A stretch of 64,000 nucleotides of DNA from the NCBI GenBank assembly GCA_037039925.1, contig JAXRKP010000006.1, forward strand, positions 726,001 to 790,000. Direction: 5' to 3'. Below the pieces are notes generated by a model. The model did not search any database and was not told where the DNA came from. It saw only the letters and a program-made list of their open reading frames with translations. Below, piece by piece: positions 51,956-62,220 of this stretch (position 1 is its first letter; each line of letters starts with the position of its first letter). A program made the translations under genes and the position numbers. Source of the DNA: Doris montereyensis (taxonomy: Eukaryota > Mollusca > Gastropoda > Nudibranchia > Dorididae).

Positions 51956-52170
51956 GCAAGTAAAGAAAATCAGATGGCCCAAGACAATTAGGAATGAAGA
52001 CCCCCAGCAGAACAGACCAGAAATAACTAGAAGCAGAAATAGGTCAAAGAAGATGGAGGTGGTTAGGGCATACTCTCAACAAAAAAATGTCACCAGTATT
52101 ACAAAAACAGCTCTGCAGTGCATCTCACAAGGAGCAAGGAGGAAGGGAAAGCCACAAGCACCATGAGCAC
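51956..52170 (+). mobile_element. LINE-C/D-type C-terminal fragment
   Basis: Decayed frames give KKIRWPKTIRNEDPQQ, then a RWRWLGHTLNKK-like block, then CISQGARRKGKPQAP. These match the C-terminal I-R-W-P and G-H-T-L-R-K motifs of the LINE at 2870-3490. A 143-codon ORF starting at 51735 runs through from repeat R and is a chance fusion. Confidence 0.7.
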
Positions 52171-52254
52171 ACTACCACTCCTTTTTAAAGACTAAATATG
52201 AAATTGAATATGAAGGCCTAATAGGTAGAATGAACAGAGACAGTACAAAGACAG

Positions 52255-52290
52255 AAAATTTTCGGGCAAAACCGCCCTTCCTCAGTCACA
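52255..52290 (-). ncRNA. Second hammerhead-like fold
   Basis: The minus strand reads GTGACTGAGGA, then a GGGC-GGTTTT-GCCC hairpin, then GAAA. It has the same architecture as 39358-39395, including the extra A before the stem, but stem and loop bases differ while pairing is kept. No stem III or cleavage triplet is obvious. Confidence 0.35.
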
Positions 52291-52889
52291 CAGTAGTGTA
52301 GTAAGCTTGGTGATCTCTTTTCATGACAAGGTGGGTGGAGGGGGTGAGAAAGTTGCATCGCCCCAGAAGCCTAATTAAGAGGCCCTTCCCTTAAGAAAAC
52401 AACTAAATTTTGTTAAAAGGCTTATGCATATGTCCTGACAACAGACCTGTTGGTAGTCTGGCAAGTGGACAACGACCCCCACGCCCATTGGATTGCTCCT
52501 CACCTAGAAGATTTGTGTGTGCATGGTGCGACAGAATTCCTGGTGTAAACGGGGTCTGTTAAATAGTGATCTAATGTGCCCCTTAAATGCATCCCAGGAA
52601 TATAAATTGAATCCTCAATAGGCCCCCACCAATGTACCCCTCCTGTCCCGCCACGGCAGTCAACAGGTCTAGGAGAGCCTGGCCCAGAATGACAGATCTT
52701 TTCACCCGATGACCAACGTTTTGGCATCAAAACGGGGAATCCTCTATACCCAATGCATTTATGGGGTCCCACGATCGCCATGGAATTGAGCAGCGGGTAT
52801 CCATGACTGGCCTCTGCCAGCTAAGGCTATTCAGGCATTGATGTTTACCATTTCAAGGGCTCTTCGGAGCTCAATGGTCCAGGTCCCAT

Positions 52890-53140
52890 TATATAGAGAG
52901 AGAAAGTGTTGACCTGTCAATCAAAAGGTTGTGGGATCGTGCCCAACAGGCTGAAAAATGTTCTTGTTTTCTTGAGCAAAACCCATCCCCCTGGTCCAAG
53001 TAGGTGGATCGACAGCTAGTTCCATCGGAGACGGACAACAAACAGATGGTCCTATGTGTAGATCACAACACTCTGTGTATGTATTAGATTCCCTGGCTGT
53101 TTACAGGGAGTCCAGGCAAAATTTGAAAATCCTACCAGAA
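52890..53140 (+). repeat. SINE-1, long copy
   Basis: Shares the order of 6650-6935: CAAAAGGTTGTGGGATCGTG (B-box region), CCCCTGGTCCAAGTAGGTG, CATCGGAGACGGACAACA, GTAGATCACAACACTCTGTG and CCAGGCAAAATTTGAAAATC. It lies about 130 bp downstream of the TRPM pore exon, antisense to the gene. Confidence 0.75.
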
Positions 53141-53266
53141 ATCATCGTAGTTTGTCCTGCAACAAATTCCAATGCTTTGAAATCTTCACCCATCACTCAC
53201 CAGTATCACATATACAACATATAATAATGAAACAAATCTGACGGTTTAAAAAGATGGAGCTATTAC

Positions 53267-53446
53267 TTTCAATCTCTTCCAAGTAGCTTTATATCTCCCC
53301 ATAAAGTTGCCAGTACGGAAAGTAGAGAATATTTTGAAGACCTTCCAGTCCTCATTAGTGTCATTCTTGTACAGCAAACCTTGACTTGCCACACCGTATG
53401 CCAACAAGAAGACCAGCAAGACCATGATGAACATTATCATGAACTC
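53267..53446 (-). CDS. TRPM-like channel, S5 and pore exon (frame broken)
   Basis: Acceptor GCCCACACTAG, donor GAAA|GTAATA. S5 reads EFMIMFIMVLLVFLLAYGVA then SQGLLYKND, whose A-Y-G-V-A-S-Q block is typical of TRPM. The pore helix and filter read QNILYFPYWQLYGEI, strongly TRPM-like, but in another frame: one base is missing at about 53337-53339 between W-K-V and Q-N-I. Two codons after the G-E of the filter lies an in-frame TAA (53289-53291), and the conserved-looking SYLEEIE continues behind it. With the missing base restored in count (181), the exit phase is 1, as the next exon needs. The reading is thus certain as TRPM; whether the copy works is not. Confidence 0.88.
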
Positions 53447-54959
53447 CTAGTGTGGGCCAGGTGAATGAGAGGATCTTATGGAATAGAGAAAATGGTGAAT
53501 TACTGTTGTTAAAAAATCTATTGCAAATTCATAATTCTTAAAACAAATAAGACATTTAATGACCAGTAATTGAAATCCATCCTTCCACTTAAATTAATAT
53601 ATCATATCGTGAAGTTAACTTTGGACTTGCAAATTAGCACAAAAAAGCGCATAAGTTAGGATTTTTTTCTAAATTCTAAAACGTATTTTTATATCAACAT
53701 AATCTCCAGACATCTCTCCATAATCTGATATCACTATAAATTGTATTAAACAAATAGTTTTTGTAAAACATGCTGCACAAAATTCACTTATGTGTCCTTT
53801 TTTGTCACCTGAAATCCACTCGTTCATAGAGAGAGAACACACTTTTGTTTTCATGTGCTGTTTTGGCCTTATTTTCTGTTAAGTATAAAAAAAACTTATT
53901 TTCTTCAAAGTTAATGGTCTAGTCCACCACATAGTTGTAAATTCAAGAGTCATATGTCGCTAATATAAAATAGATACAGGAGTTTAACTATATATTTATG
54001 CTTCCCATCGTATCGTCTATTGTTACTTTGCTGGAGTTACGCGCTTTTCATGTATAGGCGACAGTTTTGATAGGTCATGTCATACTTGAGCATGTTTTCT
54101 TCATGCCACGGAAATTCATTTTATAGCCAATCAATGCAATTACCATCTTATATTATCTTTAAAATAATCCCGAGAAATATGTCTGCGTTTTTTACACAAT
54201 CTTACAACTTTTCTTTCATAAAAATCATTGCTACATCAACTGGTTTTTACCTTTTTCAAACACAATTCATTTAGTTTACTTATTTATAATCGTAAAAAGT
54301 TGTGCAACTTTACTTCTTGTTTAACCATTTTTCTAGAAATTGTTTCACTTAAAAATGCTCCTTTCTTTCCCATCAGAATACTTTGGGGCTATTGCTTTCA
54401 GTCTTTAACTATAAAATTACCTTAGCGTAAATTATCTTTATGAGATGTATAAATATACAATAATATCCTCAAAATTAACATTTTCAGATTTTTCTTTCAC
54501 TTAACCTGTATATGTCACTTAATTCAAAGGTGTTGAGACAGATCCTATAATTATACTTAAGGGTGAAAAGTTGACAGTGGGGATAGTTTACAAGATCATC
54601 AATGCTGATATCAACGTTTTCACGATGATAATGACATTCATTATCATATTATATAAGTAGGACTTTACTTCTTGTTTAACCATAGATGCGGATGCTTATA
54701 TGCAGCAATTTTAGTCCTCATTTGATGCTGATAAACATTTGCCTCGAATGCGTCTAAAACGTATTACCAAGTAACGCAACATTGGATCTAACATTACTAG
54801 GATCCAAACTCAGGACCCAAGGCTTACACTGATAGCCTTACCATTGGATTCCGACCACACAGGAGATAGATAAGTAGAGCATTGCCTTGATAAAACGATG
54901 GATGGTGAATGGATTGATCATATGTAAGGACTGAGAGATGGATGGATACAAGGATCGAT
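53447..54959. other. TRPM intron, 5' of the satellite (unassigned)
   Basis: Part of the 6.06-kb intron between the S3-S4 and S5 exons. It is AT-rich, and I see no transposon or coding motif. Confidence 0.5.
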
Positions 54960-57390
54960 AACTGACATTCGTTAGTTGTTGCATTGGTAGCAATGACAGC
55001 GAGGCATCAGTTGCTGACATTGATGTGTTGTATGACCCGTTGGTAGCCAAGCTAATGAGGCATCAGTTGCTGACATTGATAAGTTGTTGTACGACCCAAT
55101 TGGTAGCCATGCTGGTGAGGCATCACTTGCTGACATTCAAGTGTTGTTGTATGACCCCACTGCTAGCCATGCTGGCGAGGTATCAGTTGGCTGACATTAC
55201 TGACATGCGTGAGTTATCAAACCAATCATACGTTGAGGTATCAGTTGCTGACATTGGTGACTTGTTGTATGACTTCACTAATTGCCATGCTTTAGGTACT
55301 TGTTGCATGACCCCACTGGGAGCCATGCTAGTGAGGCATCAGTTGCTGACATCAGTGAGTTGTTCCACGATCCAATGGTAGCCATGCTAGTGAGGCATCA
55401 GTTGCTGACATCAGTGAGTTGTTCCACGACCCCAATGGTAGCCATGCTAGTGAGGCATCAGTTGCTGACATCAGTGAGTTGTTCCACGACTCCAATGGTA
55501 GCCATGCTAGTGAGGCATCAGTTGCTGACATCAGTGAGTTGTTCCACGACCCCAATGGTAGCCATGCTAGTGAGGCATCAGTTGTTAACATCAGTGAGTT
55601 GTTCCAGTTGTTCCAACCCCATTGGTAGCCATGCTAGTGAAGCATCAGTTGCTTGACATCAGTGAGTTGTTCCACAACCCCATTGGTAGCCATGCTAGTG
55701 GGGCATCAGTTGCTGGCATCAGTTGTTGACATTCAGTGAGTTGTTCCACAACCCCATTGGTAGCCATGCTAGTGAGGCATCAGTTGCTGACATCAGTGAG
55801 TTGTTCCACGACCCCAATGGTAGCCATGCTAGCGAGGCATCAGTTGTTAACATCAGTGAGTTGTTCCACAGCCCCATTGGTAGCCATGATAGCAAGGCAT
55901 CAGTTGTTGACATTAGTGAGTTGTTCCACAGCCCCATTGGTAGCCATGCTAGTGAGGCATCAGTTGCTGACATCAGTGAGTTGTTCCACGACCACACTGG
56001 TAGCATCATGCTAGTGAGACATCAGTTGCTCACATCAGTGAGTTGTTCCACGACCCCAATGGTAGCCATGCTAGTGAGACATCAGTTGCTCACATCAGTG
56101 AGTTGTTCCACGACCCCATTGGTAGCCATGCTAGTAAGGCATCAGTTGCTGACATCAGTGAGCTGTTCCACGACCTCAATGGTAGCCATGCTAGTGAGGC
56201 ATCAGTTGCTGACATCAGTGAGTTGTTCCACAGTCCCATTGGTAGCCATGCTAGTGAGGCATCAGTTGCTGACATTAGTGAGTTGTTCCACAGCCCCATT
56301 GGTAGCCATGCTAGTGAGGCATCAGTTGCTAACATCAATGGATTGTTCCATGGTCCCATTGGTAGCCATGACAGTGAGGCATCAGTTGCTAAACATCAGT
56401 GAGTTGTTCCCCGCCCCCAATGAGTTGTTCTGACATCAGTGAGCTGCCCCCAATGGTAGCTATGCTAGTGAGGCATCAGTTGCTGACATCAGTGAGGTGT
56501 GCTAGTGAGGCATCCACGACCCCCAATGCTGGTAGGCATATGCTGGTGAGGCATCAGTTGCTGATTCAGTGAGTTGTTCCACGACCCCATTGTTAGCTGT
56601 GCTAGTGAGGCATCAGTTGCTGACATTAGTGAGTTGGACCCCATTGGTAGCTGTGCTGAGGCATCAGTTGCTGACATTGGTGAGTTGTTCCACGGCCCCA
56701 TTGGTAGCTATGCTAGTGAGGCATCAGTTGCTGATTTAGTGAGTTGTTCCATGGCCCCATTGTTAGCTGTGCTAGTGAGGCATCAGTTGCTGACATTGGT
56801 GAGTTGTTGTACGACCCCATTGGTAGCTGTGCAGGTGAGGCATCAGTTGCTGACATTGGTGAGTTGTTCCACGGCCCCATTGGTAGGTGTGCTAGTGACA
56901 GTTGCTGACATTGGTGAGTTGTTCCACAACCCCATTGGTAGCCATGCTTGAAAGTTGCTGACATCGCGAGTTGATTGTGATCAGTTGCTGACATTGGTGA
57001 CGGGTCATACTGGTAGCTATGCTGGTGAGACATCAGTAGCTGATTTAGTGAGTTGTATGAGAGCACTAACAGCTATGCTGGTGACGCATCAGTTGCTGAC
57101 ATTGGTGACTTGTTGTACTATCCCCGCTGGTGGCTATGCAGGTGGGGCATCAGTTGCTGACATTGGTAAGTCGATGTATGACCCAACCAGTATCTATGGT
57201 GAGGCATCAATTACTGACATTGGTGAAATGTTGTACATCACCACTAACAGCTATGTTGATGAGACATCAGTAGCTGACATTGGTGAGTTGTTGTATGGCC
57301 CCACTGGTAACTATGTTGGTGATATATTAGTTGCTGAAATTCGTGAGTTGTATGACCCCATGGGCAAGATTTTGTTGTCAGCTTGGTTTG
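54960..57390. repeat. 60-bp satellite array inside a TRPM intron
   Basis: About 39 units of a 60-bp repeat, e.g. AGCCATGCTAGTGAGGCATC then AGTTGCTGACATCAGTGAGT and TGTTCCACGACCCCAATGGT. The centre (about 55320-56400) is nearly uniform; both ends are more diverged and irregular. Because the period is a multiple of three and stop-free, several frames on both strands stay open, the longest being 236 codons at 55723-56433. I read these as artefacts and not as a repeat protein, since unit length and frame break down at the edges and no start or splice context favours one frame. Confidence 0.97.
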
Positions 57391-57394
57391 TCTG

Positions 57395-59010
57395 AGAATG
57401 GTCAAGTAATTGCTGAAAATACTTTCTCCATGTTTCCATGATTTCACTGTCTTTTTCATTATCTCTCCTTTGGCATTCTTAATTTGTTGTATTGGGCATG
57501 CTTTGGTCTTTCTCATGCTCTTCATTGCTCCCTAGAATAGCTTTTGGTTTTTTTAATAGCTTTTTTTAAGTCTTAGTCCATACTCTTCTCATTGTTCCTG
57601 TTTTGCTTTCTTCACATAATCTAATCTATCCTCTGGCCTCTTTGTTTGCAAGTATTCCTTCCAGGCATTCTTCTTTTCTTTGATCTTAGTTTTGACATTG
57701 TTATTTCACCATGTTTTTCTTTTCCTATCTCCTTTAATTTGTTTCCTTCAACAGACCCCTTCAGTATAACTGAGGAATATTTCTTTTATATTTGCCACTT
57801 TCCTTCTATTGTGCTATCATTCAGATCAATCTGCTCTTTTACTGATAAATATTTTTATCTTAGATTGGTATATCTGTTTTACGATTGGTTTATTTAGTCT
57901 TTTCTCTTTTGAATTTAGTAGCTTTCTTTTCTATCCTTTTCTGTTTGTTTTCCTTAGTCAGTAATCTCACTTTGGCAATCACAAAGTGATGATCACTAAA
58001 TATTTCAGCTCCTCTGTTAACTTTTGCATCCATTGTACCGTAAAAGGGAGCTGCTAACTATTATGTAGTATGTAGTCTATTATTGACTTTTCACTACTGT
58101 CTTCATTCACTCCAGTATATTTGTGGATATCTTTATGTGGAAAAAAGGTGTTGGCTATTTTCATATTATTTTTTAGGCAAAAGTTTATTAGTCTCTCTAT
58201 TTGGAGAAATTGTTGTCTCTCCTTCTTTTACCTATTACTCCTCCTGATGTTTCTACATTGTTGCCTACGCTAGCGTTTAAATCTCCTAAAACCATTAGTT
58301 CCTATTTGAGTTTGAGATTCTCTGCAGCTTTTTGTAAATCGTTTTCGAAAATATTTTTTCTTCTTTGGTATGTCTTCATTTGGTCTATCAGCTATTAATA
58401 ATTGAATTTCTCTTCCGTTTGGTTTAATATTTATCTCTAATAGCCGTGGGCTTATAAATTTCCAACTTTCTAGTAGCTTTTCATGCCTTTTATGCATTCT
58501 GAGGCCTACTCCTGCTCTAGCTCTATCTTTTACATCTATTCCTGAGAAGATAAAAGTATGATTTGGTCTTATATTTTCTATTCTTTGTCTTTTTTTTTGT
58601 TTCTGTGATAGCCAAAATGTCTACATCTCTTTACCATCTATTGCCTTAACGTTTCATGTTCCAAAATTACAGTCTGTGTTCATTTCCAGGGTCGTCTTCG
58701 AAAGTCCAATCCAGTTATCTCATATTTAGTTCTCTGAATCGGTTGGTTTTGGGTGAGCAGATCATTAGCCCACTGTACCCTAGGTAGATGGTGGGGCTGC
58801 CACCTTGAGGCCCCTACCGAACCTTGTTTGTAATTTTCCGTCAAGATTAACCAAGACTGGTCAACCAAGACCAGCATGCAAGGCAGCAGGTTGTTATTTT
58901 TGTCAGGGTTAACTCCCTTAACCTTTGGTCAGCCAAAACACTCCTACAAGGCAGCAGTTTGTGGGTTTTTTACTGGGGTTAACTCCCTTAGCTTTCGGTC
59001 AAAATTTACC
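57395..59010 (-). mobile_element. LINE-B: 5' leader, endonuclease and linker
   Basis: Read on the minus strand: the leader (59010-58736) has three degenerate tandem units. The endonuclease (58700-58020) has INIKPNGREIQLLIAD, an M-V-L-G-D-x-N-A block and VGNNVETSGGV. The linker ends MRKTKACPIQQIKNAKGEI at about 57520-57460. The RT is missing. This is the longest 5' piece of LINE-B and overlaps the linker of the RT copy at 29210, which links the two halves of the element. It lies in sense orientation in the TRPM intron. Confidence 0.9.
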
Positions 59011-59506
59011 ATGAAAAACATGAAAAGTCCAATATTTCTCTTTTTAGATTGATATTTTCCAAAAATGTCAATCAACTAAGACAAAGTCTAGATTACGATA
59101 ATTGTTATTCTTTACAGGGTGCAATGTCGTCTATATTAGCATTAAATCATTTTTTTTGTGTCAAACGATATGTACAAAGAGAATTTGTATTAAGATAAAC
59201 TGACATAAACTAAATAAAGTTTAAGATAAACTTCTCATCATTGGACATCTTATCGTGGCCAAGCCATGATCACTTACCCAGTGGATATAATCAAAACTAT
59301 TGTATCCCCAGCAGTGAACAGGTTAAGATATTGGTAAGGACTTTTCATTCAGGATAAGATAAAACTAAAAAGATAGATCTGCTAATGAAGCCTTTTCAAT
59401 TTAAACAGTTTCTCTCATTGACGATAATTAGAGAATGTTCTTTTAATCACAGAAAAAGTATTCATTGTGATAACATACTAGGACTACAACATTTGTTTTA
59501 ACTCAC
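59011..59506. other. TRPM intron, unassigned
   Basis: AT-rich intron sequence next to the S3-S4 exon donor. Nothing else is recognised. Confidence 0.5.
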
Positions 59507-59746
59507 CATTTTATTGATCATGTAAATTTTAGGACCAAGGTTTCGATTACCCGTGTACAGCTTCATGACTCTGATGTAGAAGATGACAGCATTCACACAG
59601 TAAATAACCTTGGCATCATACATATGATCCCATCTGACACAAAACGCGACGAGAGACAAGACCAAATTGAAAGCATCAATTCTGTCCATGGAACCAAAGT
59701 AATCTCTAACTTTGCTGCCCAAGGTTGGTGATGGGAACAGATAGAA
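59507..59746 (-). CDS. TRPM-like channel, S3-S4 exon
   Basis: Acceptor CTTGTTTCTTTTTTCAG, donor AAAATG|GTGAGT; exactly 80 codons, phase 0 at both ends, no lesions. It reads FYLFPSPTLGSKVRDYFGS, then MDRIDAFNLVLSLVAFCVRW (S3, with the D near the start), then VIYCVNAVIFYIRVMKLY (S4) and the S4-S5 linker GNRNLGPKIYMINKM. The W/M-x-x-I-D...G-R-V-I-Y-C-x-N...Y-I-R...N-x-x-L-G-P pattern is characteristic of TRPM channels. It is the most 5' exon I can find. The exons for MHR domains and S1-S2 must lie beyond 64 kb or in parts I failed to read. I infer a cation channel subunit in the plasma membrane or an organelle membrane; the TRPM member is unresolved. Confidence 0.93.
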
Positions 59747-60029
59747 CTGAAAAAAGAAACAAGATGATTGATCAAGGTATTGTACTGATGTATCAACTGT
59801 TAAAAACTTGTAATTATGAGGATATGCTCAAAGACTGAAACAAACAGGTGGGTTGTTATTTTTTCACAAAATCTGCACCCTATAAAAAGGTACTGAGCCC
59901 TGCTTTCTTCACATGACTCAATATGCGCTTCAATGCCATAAAATGTCAGATTTTGAAGATAAAGAAGAAATATAGTCACAAATACAAGCTAAACAACATA
60001 ATGTTAGAAGAGGTGAAGAAAGTCCCTAT
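59747..60029. other. TRPM intron, unassigned
   Basis: Upstream intron sequence; nothing recognised before the CR1-like fragment. Confidence 0.4.
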
Positions 60030-60745
60030 CTTGGAATAATAATATCTGAGGATCTAAAATGGAGAAACCACATCATGAAGATCATGTAAAAAGCAAGCTC
60101 CACCATTGGTTTCCTTCAAAGAAATCTGAGACATTTTCCCATAGACTGCAGGTGAAATGCATGTATGTCACTTGTGAGATCTACGTTATAATAGAATATG
60201 GGGCTACAGTGTGGGATCTATACCTTGAAGAGAACATCAAAAGGCTAGAGGGAATCCAGCGACAGGAAGTTTGTTTCATCATCGGAGATTACAGTTCTAA
60301 AACACCAGGCTGCATTACAGAAATGCTCTAAGATCAAAAACCTCTCTGACCTCAAAGATCAAAGAAAACAGCTCAGACTAGCCTCCATGTTCAAAATTGT
60401 CAGAGGAATGATTCTATTAATTCAGGAAATTCTTAATCCCAAAACGTCCCAAGTGCATCATCAAACCACGAAAATTTGAAAACGGAATAACGAATAACAT
60501 AATTGAGCCCTACATCACAAACAGCACAAATTGCTACACAATACCACTATCCCATAAAAACAACTACAGAAACTCTTTCTATATCTGTACCATCATTGAC
60601 TGGAATTACCTTGACGATCATACCATCAACTCAACATCAATCGAAATTTTCAAAGAAAGACTGTCATGTCTATAAACTGTCAGTTGTAATTGCGCCAATA
60701 TTGGTTTCTACTACGTATTATTCAAATTCAAATTCAGAATACATG
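60030..60745 (+). mobile_element. LINE-F (CR1-like) RT C-terminal portion
   Basis: Frames give SPYLGIIISEDLKWRNHIM, then TIGFLQRNLRHFP, IIEYGATVWDLYLEENIKRL, EGIQRQEVCFIIGDYSSKTP, GCITEML and, near the end, a YICTIIDWNYLDDHTIN-like stretch. This order is typical of CR1/L2-group LINEs. It ends in TTCAAATTCAAATTCAG, a probable short tandem tail. Frameshifts show it is inactive. Confidence 0.85.
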
Positions 60746-60749
60746 CTCG

Positions 60750-61340
60750 ATCAGTGGCCAGTCATTCCAATGGTGTTCCTGGTTACCTTTGAAGCTGGTA
60801 GCCAGGAATTCCCCAATACTGACGCACAATGTAGTTATTCTGGCCTGCAGTTGTGGCCCTTTGTCGTCCAGTTCTGGGACGATCTGTAGTCATGTTTGTG
60901 TAACGGAAACATTTCCACAGTTGACAGATAGTACTAATGTGAACACCTAGAGTCATTGACACATGTTCAGCACATCCATCAGCTTTAAGTCGTCTGATTG
61001 CCCTCTCCCAGTTTTCTGAAGAAAATCTTGGCATTTTGGTGCATCAAACATTTTATCTGATTTCAACATTTTTGGACTCTGTAACTGAGGCATCACAAAT
61101 TCATCGCTTTCATGACATGACTATGATATGACAAGTGAGTACCACTGAACGGTTTGACCTATTTAATTTTTGCATTGCTCAAGCAGCCAATGAAAACACT
61201 GCTTTGTTTAAGTGAGGCTGATCGAGCAAGTTCAAATAATGTTTAACCAGACAAGTAAAAATACTCACCCGTGTTGCAAGTGATTAACATTTTTACTCAC
61301 TCAAAAACTTGTGTTTTTTTGTGCTGGTCAGTATATAGAG
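60750..61340 (-). mobile_element. Tc1-like DNA transposon, truncated
   Basis: An open frame (60783-61034) gives the paired helix-turn-helix N-terminus of a Tc1-type transposase: MPRFSSENWERAIRRLKADG, then VHISTICQLWKCFRYT and TDRPRTGRQRATT. The upstream DNA ends at about 61330 in CTTGTGTTTTTTTGTGCTGG then TCAGTATA, a plausible terminal inverted repeat next to TA. The DDE catalytic domain and the other end are missing, so it cannot move by itself. Confidence 0.85.
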
Positions 61341-61369
61341 AGTGAGAGCGTTTGGTCAGTATCATTGAC

Positions 61370-62220
61370 ATATACTAAGAAGAATAGAAGACCTAAGACA
61401 GTTCTCTGAAAGCACTGATTTGGGATTAGATGCAACACCTTCAACAATTATTACCTTTTGTGTTCATTCCAAAAGAAACGATTTGATCTATTCAAAAAGA
61501 GAATTATGAATACCATACCTATCCAATTTTATCAGTAATCCATTGCGATCTACTTTGTCAAAAGCTTTTGAGAAATCTAGGAGAATAGCATCTGTTTGGC
61601 TTCTTTAGAGAATTACTGAAATCATTTATTGTTGTAATAAGTTGAGTTTCACAGCTTTGTTTTTGTCTCAATCCATGGTGGATATCTATTAGGATACTAT
61701 GTTTATCTAGGTGATGCATTATGTTACCATATATTATGTGTTCCATGGTGGATATCTATTAGGATACTATGTTTATCTAGGTGATGCATTATGTTACCAT
61801 ATATTATGTGTTCCATGGTGGATATCTATTAGGATACTATGTTTATCTAGGTGATGCATTATGTTACCATATATTATGTGTTCCATGGTGGATATCTATT
61901 AGGATACTATGTTTATCTAGGTGATGCATTATGTTACCATATATTATGTGTTCCAATAGCTTACAACAAGTTACTGAAGTGAGAGAAACGGGTCTGTGAT
62001 TTTCTGCTCTTGGTCAATTTAAAAAAAAAATAATGTAACTATAATTGCATTTTTCCAGTCATTTGGAACTTTACCTTGGTTTAGAGATGCCTGGAATAAC
62101 AATATAAATGTCTATTATTTCATATGCACATATTTTCAACATTTTCCCAAGTATTTCATTTGCACCTGTTGTTTTATGTTCATTGATGTTAAGCAGTAAT
62201 TTCAGTACAGTAGTTACCGC
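61370..62220 (-). mobile_element. CR1-like LINE, RT N-terminal portion
   Basis: Minus strand: KLLEHIIYGNIMHHLDKHSI, then HGLRQKQSCETQLITTIND, and a decayed F-S-K-A-F-D-K-V-D-R block at 61560-61590, then RYGIHNSLF-like and SFLLE-TQKVIIVEGVASNP. These are RT blocks 0 to 3 of a CR1-type LINE. The sequence holds a fourfold 70-bp tandem copy (61673-61952), so the frame is destroyed. Orientation is opposite to the CR1-like piece at 60030. Confidence 0.8.
61673..61952. repeat. Exact 70-bp tandem repeat, 4 copies, inside a LINE
   Basis: Unit CCATGGTGGATATCTATTAG to TACCATATATTATGTGTT, repeated four times with no differences that I can see. The unit is part of the CR1-like RT, so it is an internal expansion. 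Confidence 0.97.

Noticed and set aside
51735..52166. 143-codon ORF as a host exon
   Set aside because: The first half is repeat R and the second half is a LINE C-terminus; a chance fusion.
55723..56433. 236-codon ORF of 20-residue repeats (EASVADISELFHDPNGSHAS type)
   Set aside because: The 60-bp period is stop-free in several frames on both strands, so openness is automatic. Unit length breaks at the array edges, and no start or splice context favours one frame.
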